Below are positions 14,968-23,964 of a DNA stretch of 64,000 nucleotides, in pieces (position 1 is the first letter of the stretch; the number at the start of each line of letters is the position of its first letter). The stretch is from an uncultured Clostridia bacterium (GTDB lineage: Bacteria > Bacillota > Clostridia > TANB77 > CAG-508): positions 225,606 to 289,605 of the forward strand of contig CANPVP010000001.1 of NCBI GenBank assembly GCA_947581825.1, read 5' to 3'. Below the pieces are notes generated by a model, which had not been told where the DNA came from, searched no databases, and saw only the letters and a program-made list of their open reading frames with translations. Position numbers and translations under genes: made by a program.

Positions 14968-17049
14968 ATGGATATAGATACAAAAGAAATAAAAACATAT
15001 GATGAATTAATTTCAATTGCAGAAAAGTTAAATTCAAACGAAGAAAGACTAGAATTATTAGGAAAATATTTTATGGAAAATGTAACTTATGCATATGAAT
15101 TTGTAGATATTCTTGGGCAAAGTGCAAATTATGACCAAGAAGTTTTTATGGATATACAGTCAAGATATAATGTGTGGGATGAAAGCCAAAGAGAAGGGGC
15201 TTTGCAAGAGGTAGAAAATTATCTAAGAAAGACAATGGCGGTTAGATTTCACAATCAAGAGCTTTTGGAAGAAACATTAAGAAAAAGAATGGCGGCAATA
15301 AGAAAACAATATGGAGTAATTTTTGAGGCAAATGAAGAAACTTCTGCTAAAGGATCAAATTCAGAAGAAAGAAAATCGATAATTAGAATTAAGAATAAAC
15401 ATAATCCAGCAAAACCACGTAGAATAGCAGATTTAGTGGGAATATTATTAGAAACTCAAAATGGAGAAAAAGAATATGAAAATCTCAATTTGAGTTCATA
15501 TAAAGAGATTAAAGAAGGTACAAGAACAGAGTGTGGAGCTATGCAGGCATATGAACCATACACCAGAATGGAAAATGGCTTATTGAAAAATGCGGTATGT
15601 ATGCAATATGCCCCTTTTATAAAAAAATACTGTGATTATTTTAAAATTCCATGTGAAGAAGTTAGGGGAAAGGGGACAGTAGCCCATGCATGGGCTATAA
15701 TAAGATTAGGCGATGAAATAATTCATTTTGATCCTACTAATATGGCTTTTGAACGTGATGGATATGGTGCACAAAGAGAAGGGCACCCAGAAGATTGGTT
15801 AGGAACAAGCATAGAGAAAATGTTTGAAATGCAACCAGGAAGAGAAATATATAACATAGGTAATTCAGAAAGAATGTTAATACAAAAGAAAAATTATGAA
15901 GAATATTCTGATGATATAAATAAATTGGTAGGTTATGATTATAGTGGAATTAAAACATATGAGGAGTTTATAGAAAAGGCTAAGAAAATGCAAAGTCAAG
16001 AGGAACAAATAAGATTTGTTTGTGGCTATTTTAAGCAGAATGCAGAATATGATTATAAAACGCTATTTGATGCAGTTTGTACATATGGAGTTGAAAAAGT
16101 GTTCTTTGAGGATATTCCATTAAAATCAGACAGTTATCAATCACAGTTAGTAGAAAAAACATATCAAGATCAACAAAACTTACAAGTATATTTAAGAAAA
16201 TCAAAATCATATGAAGGAGATAATCCAATACTATCTCAAATAGTAAAATTAAATAATGAAGAAAATAGTGAGAGTAGTTTGCAAACCGATGAAGATAGAG
16301 TACAATATGCTTTCAAAATTTGGGAAGATATAATGTTGCCAGAATTGGAAAAACATACTCAAAATGAAAGTATAATTGCGGATTTTTTTGAGGAATATCT
16401 AAAAAATGTAGCAGATAAAATTGGAAAAACAGCAGTAACTTTGCAAAATGAAGAAGGAGAAATAAATGGTTTTGTTTTTGAGGATATGATTCAGAATTTA
16501 GTAGGCAATATGAGAGACTTAGATAAAAAACATCCGAAGGAAGAGACTAATGGATTGATAAAAAAAGGAGTTTGCAAACATTATTCAGAAGAAATAAAAA
16601 GAGCACTTGATGAATTAGAAATTGAAAATGAAACTGTTGGTGGAATTAGTGAGTGTGGACATGCATGGAATATGGTAAGGCTAGATGGAGAAATTAGGTT
16701 TATAGATGTTACTAGAGAAGTTTTTATAAGGGACGGATATGGTAATATACCAGAATGGCAAGCTAGTCAATGGATACTTTGTACTCCTGAAAGAATGTTT
16801 AGTATGCAAAGAGGAAGAAGAATAACAGAAATTGGTGATAGAAAACTAGAAGAAGAAATTACAATGGAGAATTATGCACAAAAGATTTCTGAATTAGAGA
16901 AAATCTTTGAAGAAGAAATTAGTTTAAAAAGCTTAGCTGGTCAAGCAATATCAAGACTTGGAAATACTGTAGAAGTTGATTGCAATGAAGCAAAATCATA
17001 TGAAGAACAAAAGATGGCTGAGAATACACAAACTCAAGGAGACGAATAG
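14968..17049 (+). CDS. Tandem transglutaminase-like (papain-fold) domain protein
   Basis: A 693-residue protein without signal peptide or membrane segment, made of two homologous halves. Each half has a helical region followed by a transglutaminase-like Cys-His-Asp triad: Cys211/His240/Asp255 (NAVCMQYA, VAHAW, FDPT) and Cys536/His565/Asp580 (KGVCKHYS, CGHAW, FIDVT). Such domains act as peptidases, amidases or cross-linking enzymes. Both halves also share the segments MFEMQPGREIYNIG and MFSMQRGRRITEIG. Both triads look complete, so both may be active in the cytoplasm. Preceded by a YcxB-like protein gene 11 bases upstream. No substrate can be inferred. Confidence 0.75.
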   Translation: MDIDTKEIKTYDELISIAEKLNSNEERLELLGKYFMENVTYAYEFVDILGQSANYDQEVFMDIQSRYNVWDESQREGALQEVENYLRKTMAVRFHNQELLEETLRKRMAAIRKQYGVIFEANEETSAKGSNSEERKSIIRIKNKHNPAKPRRIADLVGILLETQNGEKEYENLNLSSYKEIKEGTRTECGAMQAYEPYTRMENGLLKNAVCMQYAPFIKKYCDYFKIPCEEVRGKGTVAHAWAIIRLGDEIIHFDPTNMAFERDGYGAQREGHPEDWLGTSIEKMFEMQPGREIYNIGNSERMLIQKKNYEEYSDDINKLVGYDYSGIKTYEEFIEKAKKMQSQEEQIRFVCGYFKQNAEYDYKTLFDAVCTYGVEKVFFEDIPLKSDSYQSQLVEKTYQDQQNLQVYLRKSKSYEGDNPILSQIVKLNNEENSESSLQTDEDRVQYAFKIWEDIMLPELEKHTQNESIIADFFEEYLKNVADKIGKTAVTLQNEEGEINGFVFEDMIQNLVGNMRDLDKKHPKEETNGLIKKGVCKHYSEEIKRALDELEIENETVGGISECGHAWNMVRLDGEIRFIDVTREVFIRDGYGNIPEWQASQWILCTPERMFSMQRGRRITEIGDRKLEEEITMENYAQKISELEKIFEEEISLKSLAGQAISRLGNTVEVDCNEAKSYEEQKMAENTQTQGDE

Positions 17050-17093
17050 AAAAAATAATCATTATAAATTAAGGTAAAGAGAGGAAAACGATG

Positions 17094-17519
17094 ATGGAAG
17101 ATACATATGAAAACAGTTATGTAGAAGTGCTAGAAATATTAAAACATATACCAAAAGACGAATATGAGAAAATACCAAAACAAATAATTTTCTTTTATGA
17201 GATTAATAAAAATAAAGATTACGAATATTCATATGATGTAAAAAATCCTAAAACTATGCGTAAAACAGATGCGATAATAATTAATTTATATAAAGATTAT
17301 GTAGCATCTGATGAAGAAAGAAAAAGAGTAGAGGAAATTCTAAAATTAAATACTCAAAAATTAGAATTAGAAAAAATAAATAATTTTGATTCCAATGTTA
17401 TATTCAAAAATAATGAGGAGATTGATGAAGAGAAAAATACACATACCGATATGATTGTGGCTGAAAATGAGAAATGGTACACAAAAATCTTTAAAAAGAT
17501 TAAAAATCTATTCAAATGA
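17094..17519 (+). CDS. Hypothetical protein, last gene of the transglutaminase operon
   Basis: A 141-residue (142 if the ATG at 17091 is used) soluble acidic protein. The N-terminal 75 residues look folded (YVEVLEILKHIPKDEYEKIP; DAIIINLYKDYVASDEERKR), and the C-terminus ends in an amphipathic basic helix (KWYTKIFKKIKNLFK) that could bind membrane. I recognise the overall pattern as one seen in other Clostridia but know no named function. It lies 44 bases after the double transglutaminase gene, with ribosome binding site GAGAGGAAAACG. Confidence 0.6.
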   Translation: MEDTYENSYVEVLEILKHIPKDEYEKIPKQIIFFYEINKNKDYEYSYDVKNPKTMRKTDAIIINLYKDYVASDEERKRVEEILKLNTQKLELEKINNFDSNVIFKNNEEIDEEKNTHTDMIVAENEKWYTKIFKKIKNLFK

Positions 17520-17548
17520 TTGACAATAAAGGAAACTTATGTTAAAAT
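17520..17548 (+). promoter_or_regulatory. Consensus promoter for rplU-rpmA
   Basis: TTGACA (17520-17525), 17-base spacer, TAAAAT (17543-17548). It begins immediately after the preceding stop codon. It would give a leader of about 95 bases. Confidence 0.85.
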
Positions 17549-17554
17549 ATTTAA

Positions 17555-17640
17555 CTGTAACCGCATAATTCAAGGTACATAAACGATAGAATAGGCTATC
17601 TACCTAAAGTTTAAAGGTTAGCGAGTATACGAAAAAGGGA
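17555..17640 (+). ncRNA. Ribosomal protein L21 leader RNA (cis-regulatory)
   Basis: The transcribed leader before rplU begins AACTGTAACCGCATAATTCA, resembling the start of the Firmicute L21 leader (TNAACCGCNTANTTC). It contains paired segments such as GATAGAATAGGCTATC (17584-17599) before the ribosome binding site AAGGGAGGTG. By family knowledge this RNA allows L21 to autoregulate the operon. The call rests on position and partial sequence recall, not on a covariance search. Confidence 0.6.
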
Positions 17641-17651
17641 GGTGTACATAA

Positions 17652-18005
17652 ATGTACGCAATAATAGAAGCTTGTGGAAGACAATACAAAGTAGCAGAAG
17701 GTGATGTTGTATTTTTCGAAAAATTAGATGCTGAAGAAGGTAAAAAAGTTACATTCGATAACGTTGTTTTAGTAGCTAATGGAGAAAAAATAGAAGTAGG
17801 AAGTCCTTTTGTTAAAGGTGCAAAAGTAGAAGGTAAAGTAGTTGCACATGGTAAAGGTAAAAAAATCGTTGTTTTCAAATATAAGCCAAAGAAAAATTAT
17901 AGAAGAAAACAAGGACATAGACAACCATACACAAAAGTAGAAATAACAGCAGTTAAAGTTGCAGCAGCTAAAAAAGAAGCTAAAGCAGAAAAAGTAGAAG
18001 CTTAA
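17652..18005 (+). CDS. rplU: 50S ribosomal protein L21
   Basis: A 117-residue protein with the L21 beta-barrel ([20 protein letters not shown]) and the rRNA-binding [19 protein letters not shown] loop, plus a C-terminal Lys/Ala-rich extension. It binds 23S rRNA near L20. The ribosome binding site GGGAGGTG is strong. Followed by rpmA after only 45 bases; the ysxB/prp gene usually found between them in Firmicutes is absent. Confidence 0.97.
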   Translation: MYAIIEACGRQYKVAEGDVVFFEKLDAEEGKKVTFDNVVLVANGEKIEVGSPFVKGAKVEGKVVAHGKGKKIVVFKYKPKKNYRRKQGHRQPYTKVEITAVKVAAAKKEAKAEKVEA

Positions 18006-18050
18006 TTTAAAGAGATATAGATATAAAAGAAACGAAAGGAGTGAAACATC

Positions 18051-18311
18051 ATGGCTCATAAAAAAGGTCAAGGTAGCGTTAAGAATGGTAGAGACAGTGA
18101 GTCTAAACGTCTTGGTGTGAAAAGAGCAGATGGTCAATTCGTTCTAGCTGGAAATATATTATTTAGACAAAGAGGAACAAAAATGCATCCAGGGACTAAT
18201 GTTGGTATAGGTAGTGATGATACTCTATATGCATTAGTAGATGGTGTAGTTAAATTTGAAAGACTAGGTAAAGATAAGAAACAAATTAGTGTTTATCCAG
18301 TAGAAGAATAG
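18051..18311 (+). CDS. rpmA: 50S ribosomal protein L27 (without Firmicute N-terminal prepeptide)
   Basis: An 86-residue L27 beginning [21 protein letters not shown]27's N-terminal tail reaches the peptidyl-transferase centre. In most Firmicutes L27 carries a short N-terminal extension removed by the Prp protease. Here the ATG has an ideal AAAGGAGTG ribosome binding site immediately upstream and no in-frame extension, so the protein is made in mature form. This agrees with the absence of prp between rplU and rpmA. Confidence 0.97.
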   Translation: MAHKKGQGSVKNGRDSESKRLGVKRADGQFVLAGNILFRQRGTKMHPGTNVGIGSDDTLYALVDGVVKFERLGKDKKQISVYPVEE

Positions 18312-18344
18312 ACTACAAATAAGTATAAAATAAATATAAAAATT

Positions 18345-18372
18345 AAGGGATTGTTTATACAATCTCTTTTTT
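18345..18372 (+). terminator. Rho-independent terminator after rpmA
   Basis: GGGATTGT/ACAATCTC stem with TTAT loop followed by T6. Confidence 0.85.
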
Positions 18373-18379
18373 CTTACAC

Positions 18380-18408
18380 TTGAAAAAAACGAGAAATCTT
18401 AGTATAAT
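18380..18408 (+). promoter_or_regulatory. Sigma-A-type promoter for hslO
   Basis: TTGAAA (18380-18385), 17-base spacer, TATAAT (18403-18408), 33 bases before the ATG. Confidence 0.7.
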
Positions 18409-18441
18409 ATGCAATATATTTTTATAATAGGAGATAAATAA

Positions 18442-19329
18442 ATGGAAAATAATGATAGAATAATTAAATTCTTAGCACATGATGGAAAGGTAAATGTAGT
18501 GGTGGCTAATACTACTTTTTTGGTGGAAGAGGCGAGAAAAACTCATGATTTGAGTCCAACAGTAACTGCGGCACTTGGTAGATTGTTAACTATTACAGCT
18601 ATTATGGGCACAGAGTTGAAAAGTATGAGCGATAATTTAACTGTACAATTAAAAGGAGATGGTCCGATAGGAACAATGCTTGCTGTTACTAATATGTTTC
18701 CAAAAGTAAAAGCTTGCGTTCAAAATCCTAGAGTAGAAATTCCTTTGAAAGAAAATGGAAAAATTGATGTATCTGGTGCAGTAGGAAAAAATGGATATTT
18801 AAATATAATAAAAGATATAGGTTTGAAGAATCCTTATATAGGAACAGTTCCAATTGTGTCAGGAGAGATAGCAGAAGATTTTACAAATTATTTTGCAACA
18901 TCAGAACAAAAACCAACTGTAGTTGCATTAGGAGTATTGGTAGATAAAGATGGTGTTGTGTCTGCGGGAGGTTATGTGGTAACTCTTATGCCAGATGCAA
19001 CAGAGAGTGAAATTGTAAAAATAGAAGAGGCAATTAAACAAGCCGATCCTATAAGTAAAATGTTAGATGATAAATTATCTTTATATGATATTGCAAAAAA
19101 AGTATCAGGGGATTCAGATATAAAAACAATAGAAGAAGCTATAATTCCAGTATATGAATGTGATTGCAGTAGAGAAAAAATGGAAAGAGGTTTAATTTCT
19201 ATAGGGAAAAAGGAACTAGCTAATATTTTAGAAGAGGATGGAAAAGCGGAGATTGAATGTAGATTTTGCAATAAAAAATATAAATTTAATTCAAATGATT
19301 TAAAAGAAATATTGAATTCTTTAGAATAA
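18442..19329 (+). CDS. hslO: Redox-regulated chaperone Hsp33
   Basis: A 295-residue holdase chaperone activated by oxidation and unfolding. The N-terminal Hsp33 domain is evident (DRIIKFLAHDGKVNVVVANT; TVTAALGRLLTITAIMGTE; GDGPIGTMLAVT), and the C-terminal redox switch has the zinc-binding cysteines Cys240/Cys242 (CDC) and Cys273/Cys276 (CRFC). Length and motif spacing are normal. The gene is monocistronic with its own promoter and is followed by two hairpins. In a strict anaerobe it would protect proteins during oxygen exposure. Confidence 0.95.
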   Translation: MENNDRIIKFLAHDGKVNVVVANTTFLVEEARKTHDLSPTVTAALGRLLTITAIMGTELKSMSDNLTVQLKGDGPIGTMLAVTNMFPKVKACVQNPRVEIPLKENGKIDVSGAVGKNGYLNIIKDIGLKNPYIGTVPIVSGEIAEDFTNYFATSEQKPTVVALGVLVDKDGVVSAGGYVVTLMPDATESEIVKIEEAIKQADPISKMLDDKLSLYDIAKKVSGDSDIKTIEEAIIPVYECDCSREKMERGLISIGKKELANILEEDGKAEIECRFCNKKYKFNSNDLKEILNSLE

Positions 19330-19445
19330 GAGAAAAAACATAAGTTATATTTCAAGTTTGAAATTCATATAATTTCAAAAAACAGAAATTTTATAAGAAA
19401 CAAGTAAAAATTACTATTAAAAAAATGTAGAAAAATGTTGTTTAT

Positions 19446-19510
19446 ATAACCCAAGTCTGATATAATCAATCTTGGGTTTATCTTTGCTCTTTTATAAAGA
19501 GCTTTTCCTA
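19446..19510 (+). terminator. Two tandem hairpins downstream of hslO
   Basis: First stem AACCCAAG/CTTGGGTT (19448-19455 with 19471-19478) followed by TATCTTT. Second hairpin GCTCTTT/AAAGAGC (19486-19502) followed by TTTT. Either could terminate hslO transcription before the hydrogenase genes. Confidence 0.65.
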
Positions 19511-19594
19511 CGGAATAAAGATATATCCAATTTACAAATTCATAATAACTATGTTTATAGAATTTAATAATCCGATTATTTAGAGGAGGTTTTT

Positions 19595-20086
19595 ATGGAA
19601 AACAAATGCTGTAATTGTAATTGCGGAAAAGCAGATGAAGATTTACAAAAGATACTTTCAAAGTATGAAAAAGACAAAAGCAACTTAATACAAATATTAA
19701 ATGAGGTTCAAGAACACTATGGATATGTACCAAAATCAGCTCAATTAGGAATATCTGAATATCTAGATATGCCAATGTCAGAGGTTTATGGAGTAGTAAC
19801 TTTTTATTCAAGATTTACTTTAAAACCAAAGGGTAAATATAATGTGGCTGTTTGTTTAGGTACAGCATGCTTTGTTAAAGGTTCAGAAAAAATATTAGAC
19901 AAAGCAAAAGAAATTTTAGGAATAGATGTTGGAGAAACAACTGCGGATGGAAAGTTTTCAATAGAAGCAACAAGGTGTATAGGTGCTTGTGGATTAGCTC
20001 CAGTTTTTACTGTAAATGATGAAGTTTATGGAAAAGCTACACCAGAATTAATAGAAAAAGTATTAGAAGAATATAAAAATAAATAA
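19595..20086 (+). CDS. hydC: NADH-dependent [FeFe] hydrogenase, NuoE-like subunit (HydC/HndA)
   Basis: A 163-residue thioredoxin-fold [2Fe-2S] protein of the NuoE family. The four cluster cysteines lie in the motifs CLGTACFVKGS and RCIGACG; an extra Cys-rich N-terminus (CCNCNCGKA) is unusual. It is the small electron-transfer subunit of the trimeric hydrogenase whose other genes follow directly. In electron-bifurcating enzymes of this type NADH and reduced ferredoxin are oxidised together to make H2, or the reverse. The ribosome binding site GAGGAGG is strong. Confidence 0.92.
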   Translation: MENKCCNCNCGKADEDLQKILSKYEKDKSNLIQILNEVQEHYGYVPKSAQLGISEYLDMPMSEVYGVVTFYSRFTLKPKGKYNVAVCLGTACFVKGSEKILDKAKEILGIDVGETTADGKFSIEATRCIGACGLAPVFTVNDEVYGKATPELIEKVLEEYKNK

Positions 20087-20153
20087 AACATATAAATAAA
20101 ATATCAATTAGTAATGATAAAATATGTTAACCATATAAAGGGGGCATAGAAAA

Positions 20154-22013
20154 ATGAAAAAGTTAGAAGAGATACACGAAATCAGAGAGCAAAAGCGAAA
20201 AGAGCTAGATTTACGTGTTAATTTAAAAGCAGATACACAAGAAAAACATATATTAGTATGTAGAGGAACAGGATGTACATCATCTAAATCACCAAAAATA
20301 ATAGAAGAATTAAATAAAGCAATAAAAGAAAATAATTTAAATAATGTAAGAGTAATACAAACAGGATGTTTTGGACTTTGCGCAAAAGGACCAATTGTTA
20401 TAATTAGACCAGAGGATACTTTTTATGCAGTTGTTAAACCAGAAGATTGCGCAGAGATAGTAAAAACACATTTAGTAGAAGGAAAGTTAGTAGAAAGATT
20501 ATTATGCAAAGACATAGATGGAACAGAAGTTAAAAGATTAGATGAACTTAATTTCTACAAAAAACAAAAAAGAATAGCTTTGAAAAATTGTGGAGTAATA
20601 GATCCAGAAAATATAGATGAGTACATAGCTTTTGATGGATATAAAGCTTTAGAAAAATGTTTAATGGAAATGACTCCAGATGAAATTATAGAAACTGTTA
20701 CAAATTCTGGCTTAAGAGGTAGAGGTGGAGCAGGTTTCCCAACAGGTAAAAAATGGATGTTTACTAAAATGGCACAATCTGATCAAAAATATGTTGTATG
20801 TAATGCAGATGAAGGAGATCCAGGTGCTTTCATGGATAGAAGTATATTAGAAGGTGATCCACACTGCGTTGTAGAAGCAATGATGATAGCAGGTTATGCA
20901 ATAGGAGCAAACAAAGGATATATATATGTAAGAGCAGAATATCCAATAGCTGTACAAAGATTTCAAAAGGCTATAGATCAAGCTAGAGAATATGGAATAT
21001 TAGGAAAAAATATATGGAATACAGGTTTTGATTTCGATTTGGAAATAAGATTAGGAGCAGGAGCTTTTGTATGTGGAGAAGAAACAGCTCTATTAGAATC
21101 AATAGAAGGAAGACGTGGACAGCCAAGATTAAAACCACCATTCCCAGCAAATTCAGGTTTATGGAAAGAACCAACTTTAATTAATAACGTAGAAACATAT
21201 GCAAATATAACAAAGATAATTCTAAATGGTGCAGAATGGTATTCAAGCATTGGAACAGAAACATCAAAAGGAACAAAAGTATTTGCTTTAGGAGGAAATG
21301 TTAATAATATAGGTCTAGTTGAAGTTCCAATGGGAACAACTTTAAGAGAAATTGTTTTTGATATTGGTGGAGGAATTCCTAACGGAAGACAATTTAAAGC
21401 AGCACAAACAGGAGGTCCATCAGGAGGATGTATTCCAGCAGAACATCTTGATACACCTATAGATTATGAATCATTAGGAAAGATTGGATCAATGATGGGA
21501 TCTGGTGGATTAATAGTTATGGATGATTCAAAATGTATGGTTAATTTAGCTAAATTCTATTTAGGATTTACAGTAGATGAATCATGCGGAAAATGTACAC
21601 CATGTAGAATTGGAACAAAAAGAATGCTAGAATTACTAGAAAGAATTACAGAAGGAGAAGGTGAAGAAGGCGATATAGAAAAACTAGAAAAACTAGCAAA
21701 TAATATAAAAGCAGCTTCTGTATGTGGATTAGGACAAACAGCTCCAAACCCAGTATTAAGTACAATAAAATACTTTAGAGATGAATATGAAGCTCACATA
21801 AAAGATAAAAAATGTCCAGCAGGTGAGTGTAAAGCTTTAGCAAGTTATTCAATTGATCCAAACAAATGTAAAGGATGCGGTATTTGTAAAAAACAATGTC
21901 CAGTTGGTGCAATCTCTGGTGAAGTAAAATCAGCACATGTAATAGATCCAAGTATCTGCATAAAATGTGGTGCTTGTGCATCAAAATGTCCATTCAAAGC
22001 AATTAGTAAATAA
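20154..22013 (+). CDS. hydB: NADH-dependent [FeFe] hydrogenase, NuoF-like flavoprotein subunit (HydB)
   Basis: A 619-residue FMN/NADH-binding subunit. Domains in order: N-terminal thioredoxin-like [2Fe-2S] domain (CRGTGCTSSKSPK; GCFGLCAKGP, residues about 33-110), NuoF core with nucleotide site GLRGRGGAGFPTGKKW, SLBB domain, a NuoF-type [4Fe-4S] motif (ESCGKCTPCRIGT), and two C-terminal ferredoxin [4Fe-4S] motifs (CKGCGICKKQCP; CIKCGACASKCP). This is the full architecture of HydB from bifurcating hydrogenases. Encoded between HydC and HydA in one operon. Confidence 0.95.
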   Translation: MKKLEEIHEIREQKRKELDLRVNLKADTQEKHILVCRGTGCTSSKSPKIIEELNKAIKENNLNNVRVIQTGCFGLCAKGPIVIIRPEDTFYAVVKPEDCAEIVKTHLVEGKLVERLLCKDIDGTEVKRLDELNFYKKQKRIALKNCGVIDPENIDEYIAFDGYKALEKCLMEMTPDEIIETVTNSGLRGRGGAGFPTGKKWMFTKMAQSDQKYVVCNADEGDPGAFMDRSILEGDPHCVVEAMMIAGYAIGANKGYIYVRAEYPIAVQRFQKAIDQAREYGILGKNIWNTGFDFDLEIRLGAGAFVCGEETALLESIEGRRGQPRLKPPFPANSGLWKEPTLINNVETYANITKIILNGAEWYSSIGTETSKGTKVFALGGNVNNIGLVEVPMGTTLREIVFDIGGGIPNGRQFKAAQTGGPSGGCIPAEHLDTPIDYESLGKIGSMMGSGGLIVMDDSKCMVNLAKFYLGFTVDESCGKCTPCRIGTKRMLELLERITEGEGEEGDIEKLEKLANNIKAASVCGLGQTAPNPVLSTIKYFRDEYEAHIKDKKCPAGECKALASYSIDPNKCKGCGICKKQCPVGAISGEVKSAHVIDPSICIKCGACASKCPFKAISK

Positions 22014-22064
22014 ATGTATTTGCATTGAAATATTGGGAAATATAAATTAAAAGGAGGCTTTATA

Positions 22065-23819
22065 ATGTCAGAGAACAAAATGATAAATATAACAATAGAT
22101 GGTAAACAACTTTCTGTTGAAGAAGGAAAAACAGTTTTAGAAGCAGCAAGACAAGCAAATATAGAAATACCAACACTTTGTTTCTTGAAAGATATAAATG
22201 AAGTTGGAGATTGTAGAATGTGTATAGTTGAGATAGAGGGAAGACGTGGATATACACCTTCATGTATTCAAAAAGTAGAAGAAGGAATGAATATAAAAAC
22301 AAATACTCCAGCACTTATAGAAGCAAGAAGAGTAGTTTTAGATTTAATATTATCAAACCATGATAGAAAATGTTTAACATGTACAAGAAATGGTAATTGT
22401 GAATTACAAGCTTTAGCAGAAAAATATAATGTTACAGAAATAGAATATGATGGTGAAAGAAACGAATATGAAATAGATGAGTTGTCACCAGCAATTGTAA
22501 AAGATTTGAATAAATGTATTTTGTGTAGAAGATGTGTTGCTACATGTAATAAAGTTCAAGAAATAGGAGCAATCGGTGTAGCTAATAGAGGATTTGCATC
22601 ATGTGTATCAACAGCTTCTAATGCAAGCTTAAATGATGTAAACTGTACTTTCTGTGGTCAATGTATAGAAGCGTGCCCAGTTGGTGCTTTAAAAGAAAAA
22701 GATAGTACACAATTAGTTTGGAGAAAGTTAAGAGATAAAGATGCATATGTTGTAGTTCAAACAGCACCAGCAGTTAGGGTAGCTCTTGGAGAAGAGTTTG
22801 GAATGGAAATAGGAACTAATGTTGCTGGAAAAATGGTAACAGCTTTAAAAAGATTAGGCTTTGACAAAGTTTTTGATACAAATACAGGTGCAGATTTTAC
22901 AATCATGGAAGAGGGAACAGAATTCATAGAGAGACTAAAAAATAATGGAGTTCTACCAATGATTACATCTTGTAGTCCAGGTTGGGTAAGATATATAGAA
23001 ATGAATTATCCAGATTTATTGCCACATGTATCAACATGTAAGTCACCACATCAAATGTTTGGAGCAATAATCAAATCATATTATGCAGAAAAAATGAACA
23101 TAGATCCAGCAAAGATATTTATGGTATCTGTAATGCCTTGTATTTCTAAAAAGTTCGAGATAACTAGAGATGATATGGCAGGAGCAGGATATTCAGATGT
23201 TGATGCAGTTTTAACAACAAGAGAATTAGCTAGAATGATAAAACAAGCAAACTTGGATTTCACAACTCTAGAAGATTCAGGCTTTGATGATCCTATGGGA
23301 GAAGCAACAGGAGCTGGAGCAATTTTTGGAACAACAGGTGGAGTTATGGAAGCTGCTTTAAGAACTGTATCAGAAGTATTAGAAGGAAAAGAATTAAATA
23401 AGCTAGAATTCAAAGAAGTAAGAGGCGAAAAAGATATTAAAAAAGCTGATTTACAAATTGCTGGAAAAGATATAAAGGTAGCAGTTGCCTCTGGATTAGC
23501 AAATGCAAAGAAAATAATGGAAGAAATAAAAAACGGAAATGCAGACTATCAATTTGTTGAAATTATGGCATGCCCAGGCGGATGCGTTATGGGTGGAGGA
23601 CAACCAATTAAATCTTCAAAAATAAGAGCAACAGTAGATGTAAGAAAGAAAAGAGCAGAAGGTCTATATAGTATAGATGAGAAGAGTCAATTTAGAAAAT
23701 CTCATGAAAATCCAGCTGTAAAGAAAATATATGATGAGTATTTAGAAAAACCAGGAAGCCATAAGGCACACGAATTACTTCATACAAGTTATGTAGAAAG
23801 AGAAAAATATAAAATGTAA
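22065..23819 (+). CDS. hydA: [FeFe] hydrogenase catalytic subunit HydA
   Basis: A 584-residue enzyme that carries the H-cluster. N-terminal [2Fe-2S] domain (CFLKD..CRMC), a His-Cys [4Fe-4S] motif (HDRKCLTC), two ferredoxin [4Fe-4S] clusters (CILCRRCVATC; CTFCGQCIEACP), then the H domain: L1 TSCSPGW (Cys303), L2 MPCISKKFE (Cys359), L3 MACPGGCVMGGGQP (Cys503, Cys507). The canonical L1 is TSCCPGW; the second Cys, used for proton transfer to the cluster, is Ser304 here. All four H-cluster cysteine ligands are present. Third gene of hydCBA, followed by a strong terminator. Confidence 0.95.
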   Translation: MSENKMINITIDGKQLSVEEGKTVLEAARQANIEIPTLCFLKDINEVGDCRMCIVEIEGRRGYTPSCIQKVEEGMNIKTNTPALIEARRVVLDLILSNHDRKCLTCTRNGNCELQALAEKYNVTEIEYDGERNEYEIDELSPAIVKDLNKCILCRRCVATCNKVQEIGAIGVANRGFASCVSTASNASLNDVNCTFCGQCIEACPVGALKEKDSTQLVWRKLRDKDAYVVVQTAPAVRVALGEEFGMEIGTNVAGKMVTALKRLGFDKVFDTNTGADFTIMEEGTEFIERLKNNGVLPMITSCSPGWVRYIEMNYPDLLPHVSTCKSPHQMFGAIIKSYYAEKMNIDPAKIFMVSVMPCISKKFEITRDDMAGAGYSDVDAVLTTRELARMIKQANLDFTTLEDSGFDDPMGEATGAGAIFGTTGGVMEAALRTVSEVLEGKELNKLEFKEVRGEKDIKKADLQIAGKDIKVAVASGLANAKKIMEEIKNGNADYQFVEIMACPGGCVMGGGQPIKSSKIRATVDVRKKRAEGLYSIDEKSQFRKSHENPAVKKIYDEYLEKPGSHKAHELLHTSYVEREKYKM

Positions 23820-23822
23820 AAA

Positions 23823-23857
23823 AGACACCAGATAATTTATTATCTGGTGTTTTTTAC
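23823..23857 (+). terminator. Rho-independent terminator after hydA
   Basis: Perfect 12-bp stem ACACCAGATAAT/ATTATCTGGTGT followed by T7. Confidence 0.9.
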
Positions 23858-23868
23858 TAGAAATAACT

Positions 23869-23956
23869 AAGATGTTTATTCAAAATTTGGTCTCCAAGCT
23901 AACGGGCATTCCCCCGCCTCAAAGGGCTGTCGACTCAAATTTTTTATAAACATCTT
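23869..23956. repeat. 88-bp foldback: 21-bp near-perfect inverted repeat around a GC-rich loop
   Basis: Arms at 23869-23889 and 23936-23956 match at 19 of 21 positions when one is reverse-complemented (outer part AAGATGTTTAT/ATAAACATCTT). The 46-base loop is about 61% GC in a genome near 30%, and contains CGGGCATTCCCCCGCC. It lies between the hydA terminator and the end of convergent ppaC. It may be a small palindromic repeat element, a structured RNA, or an unusual ppaC terminator. Confidence 0.6.
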
Positions 23957-23964
23957 ATTAAACT

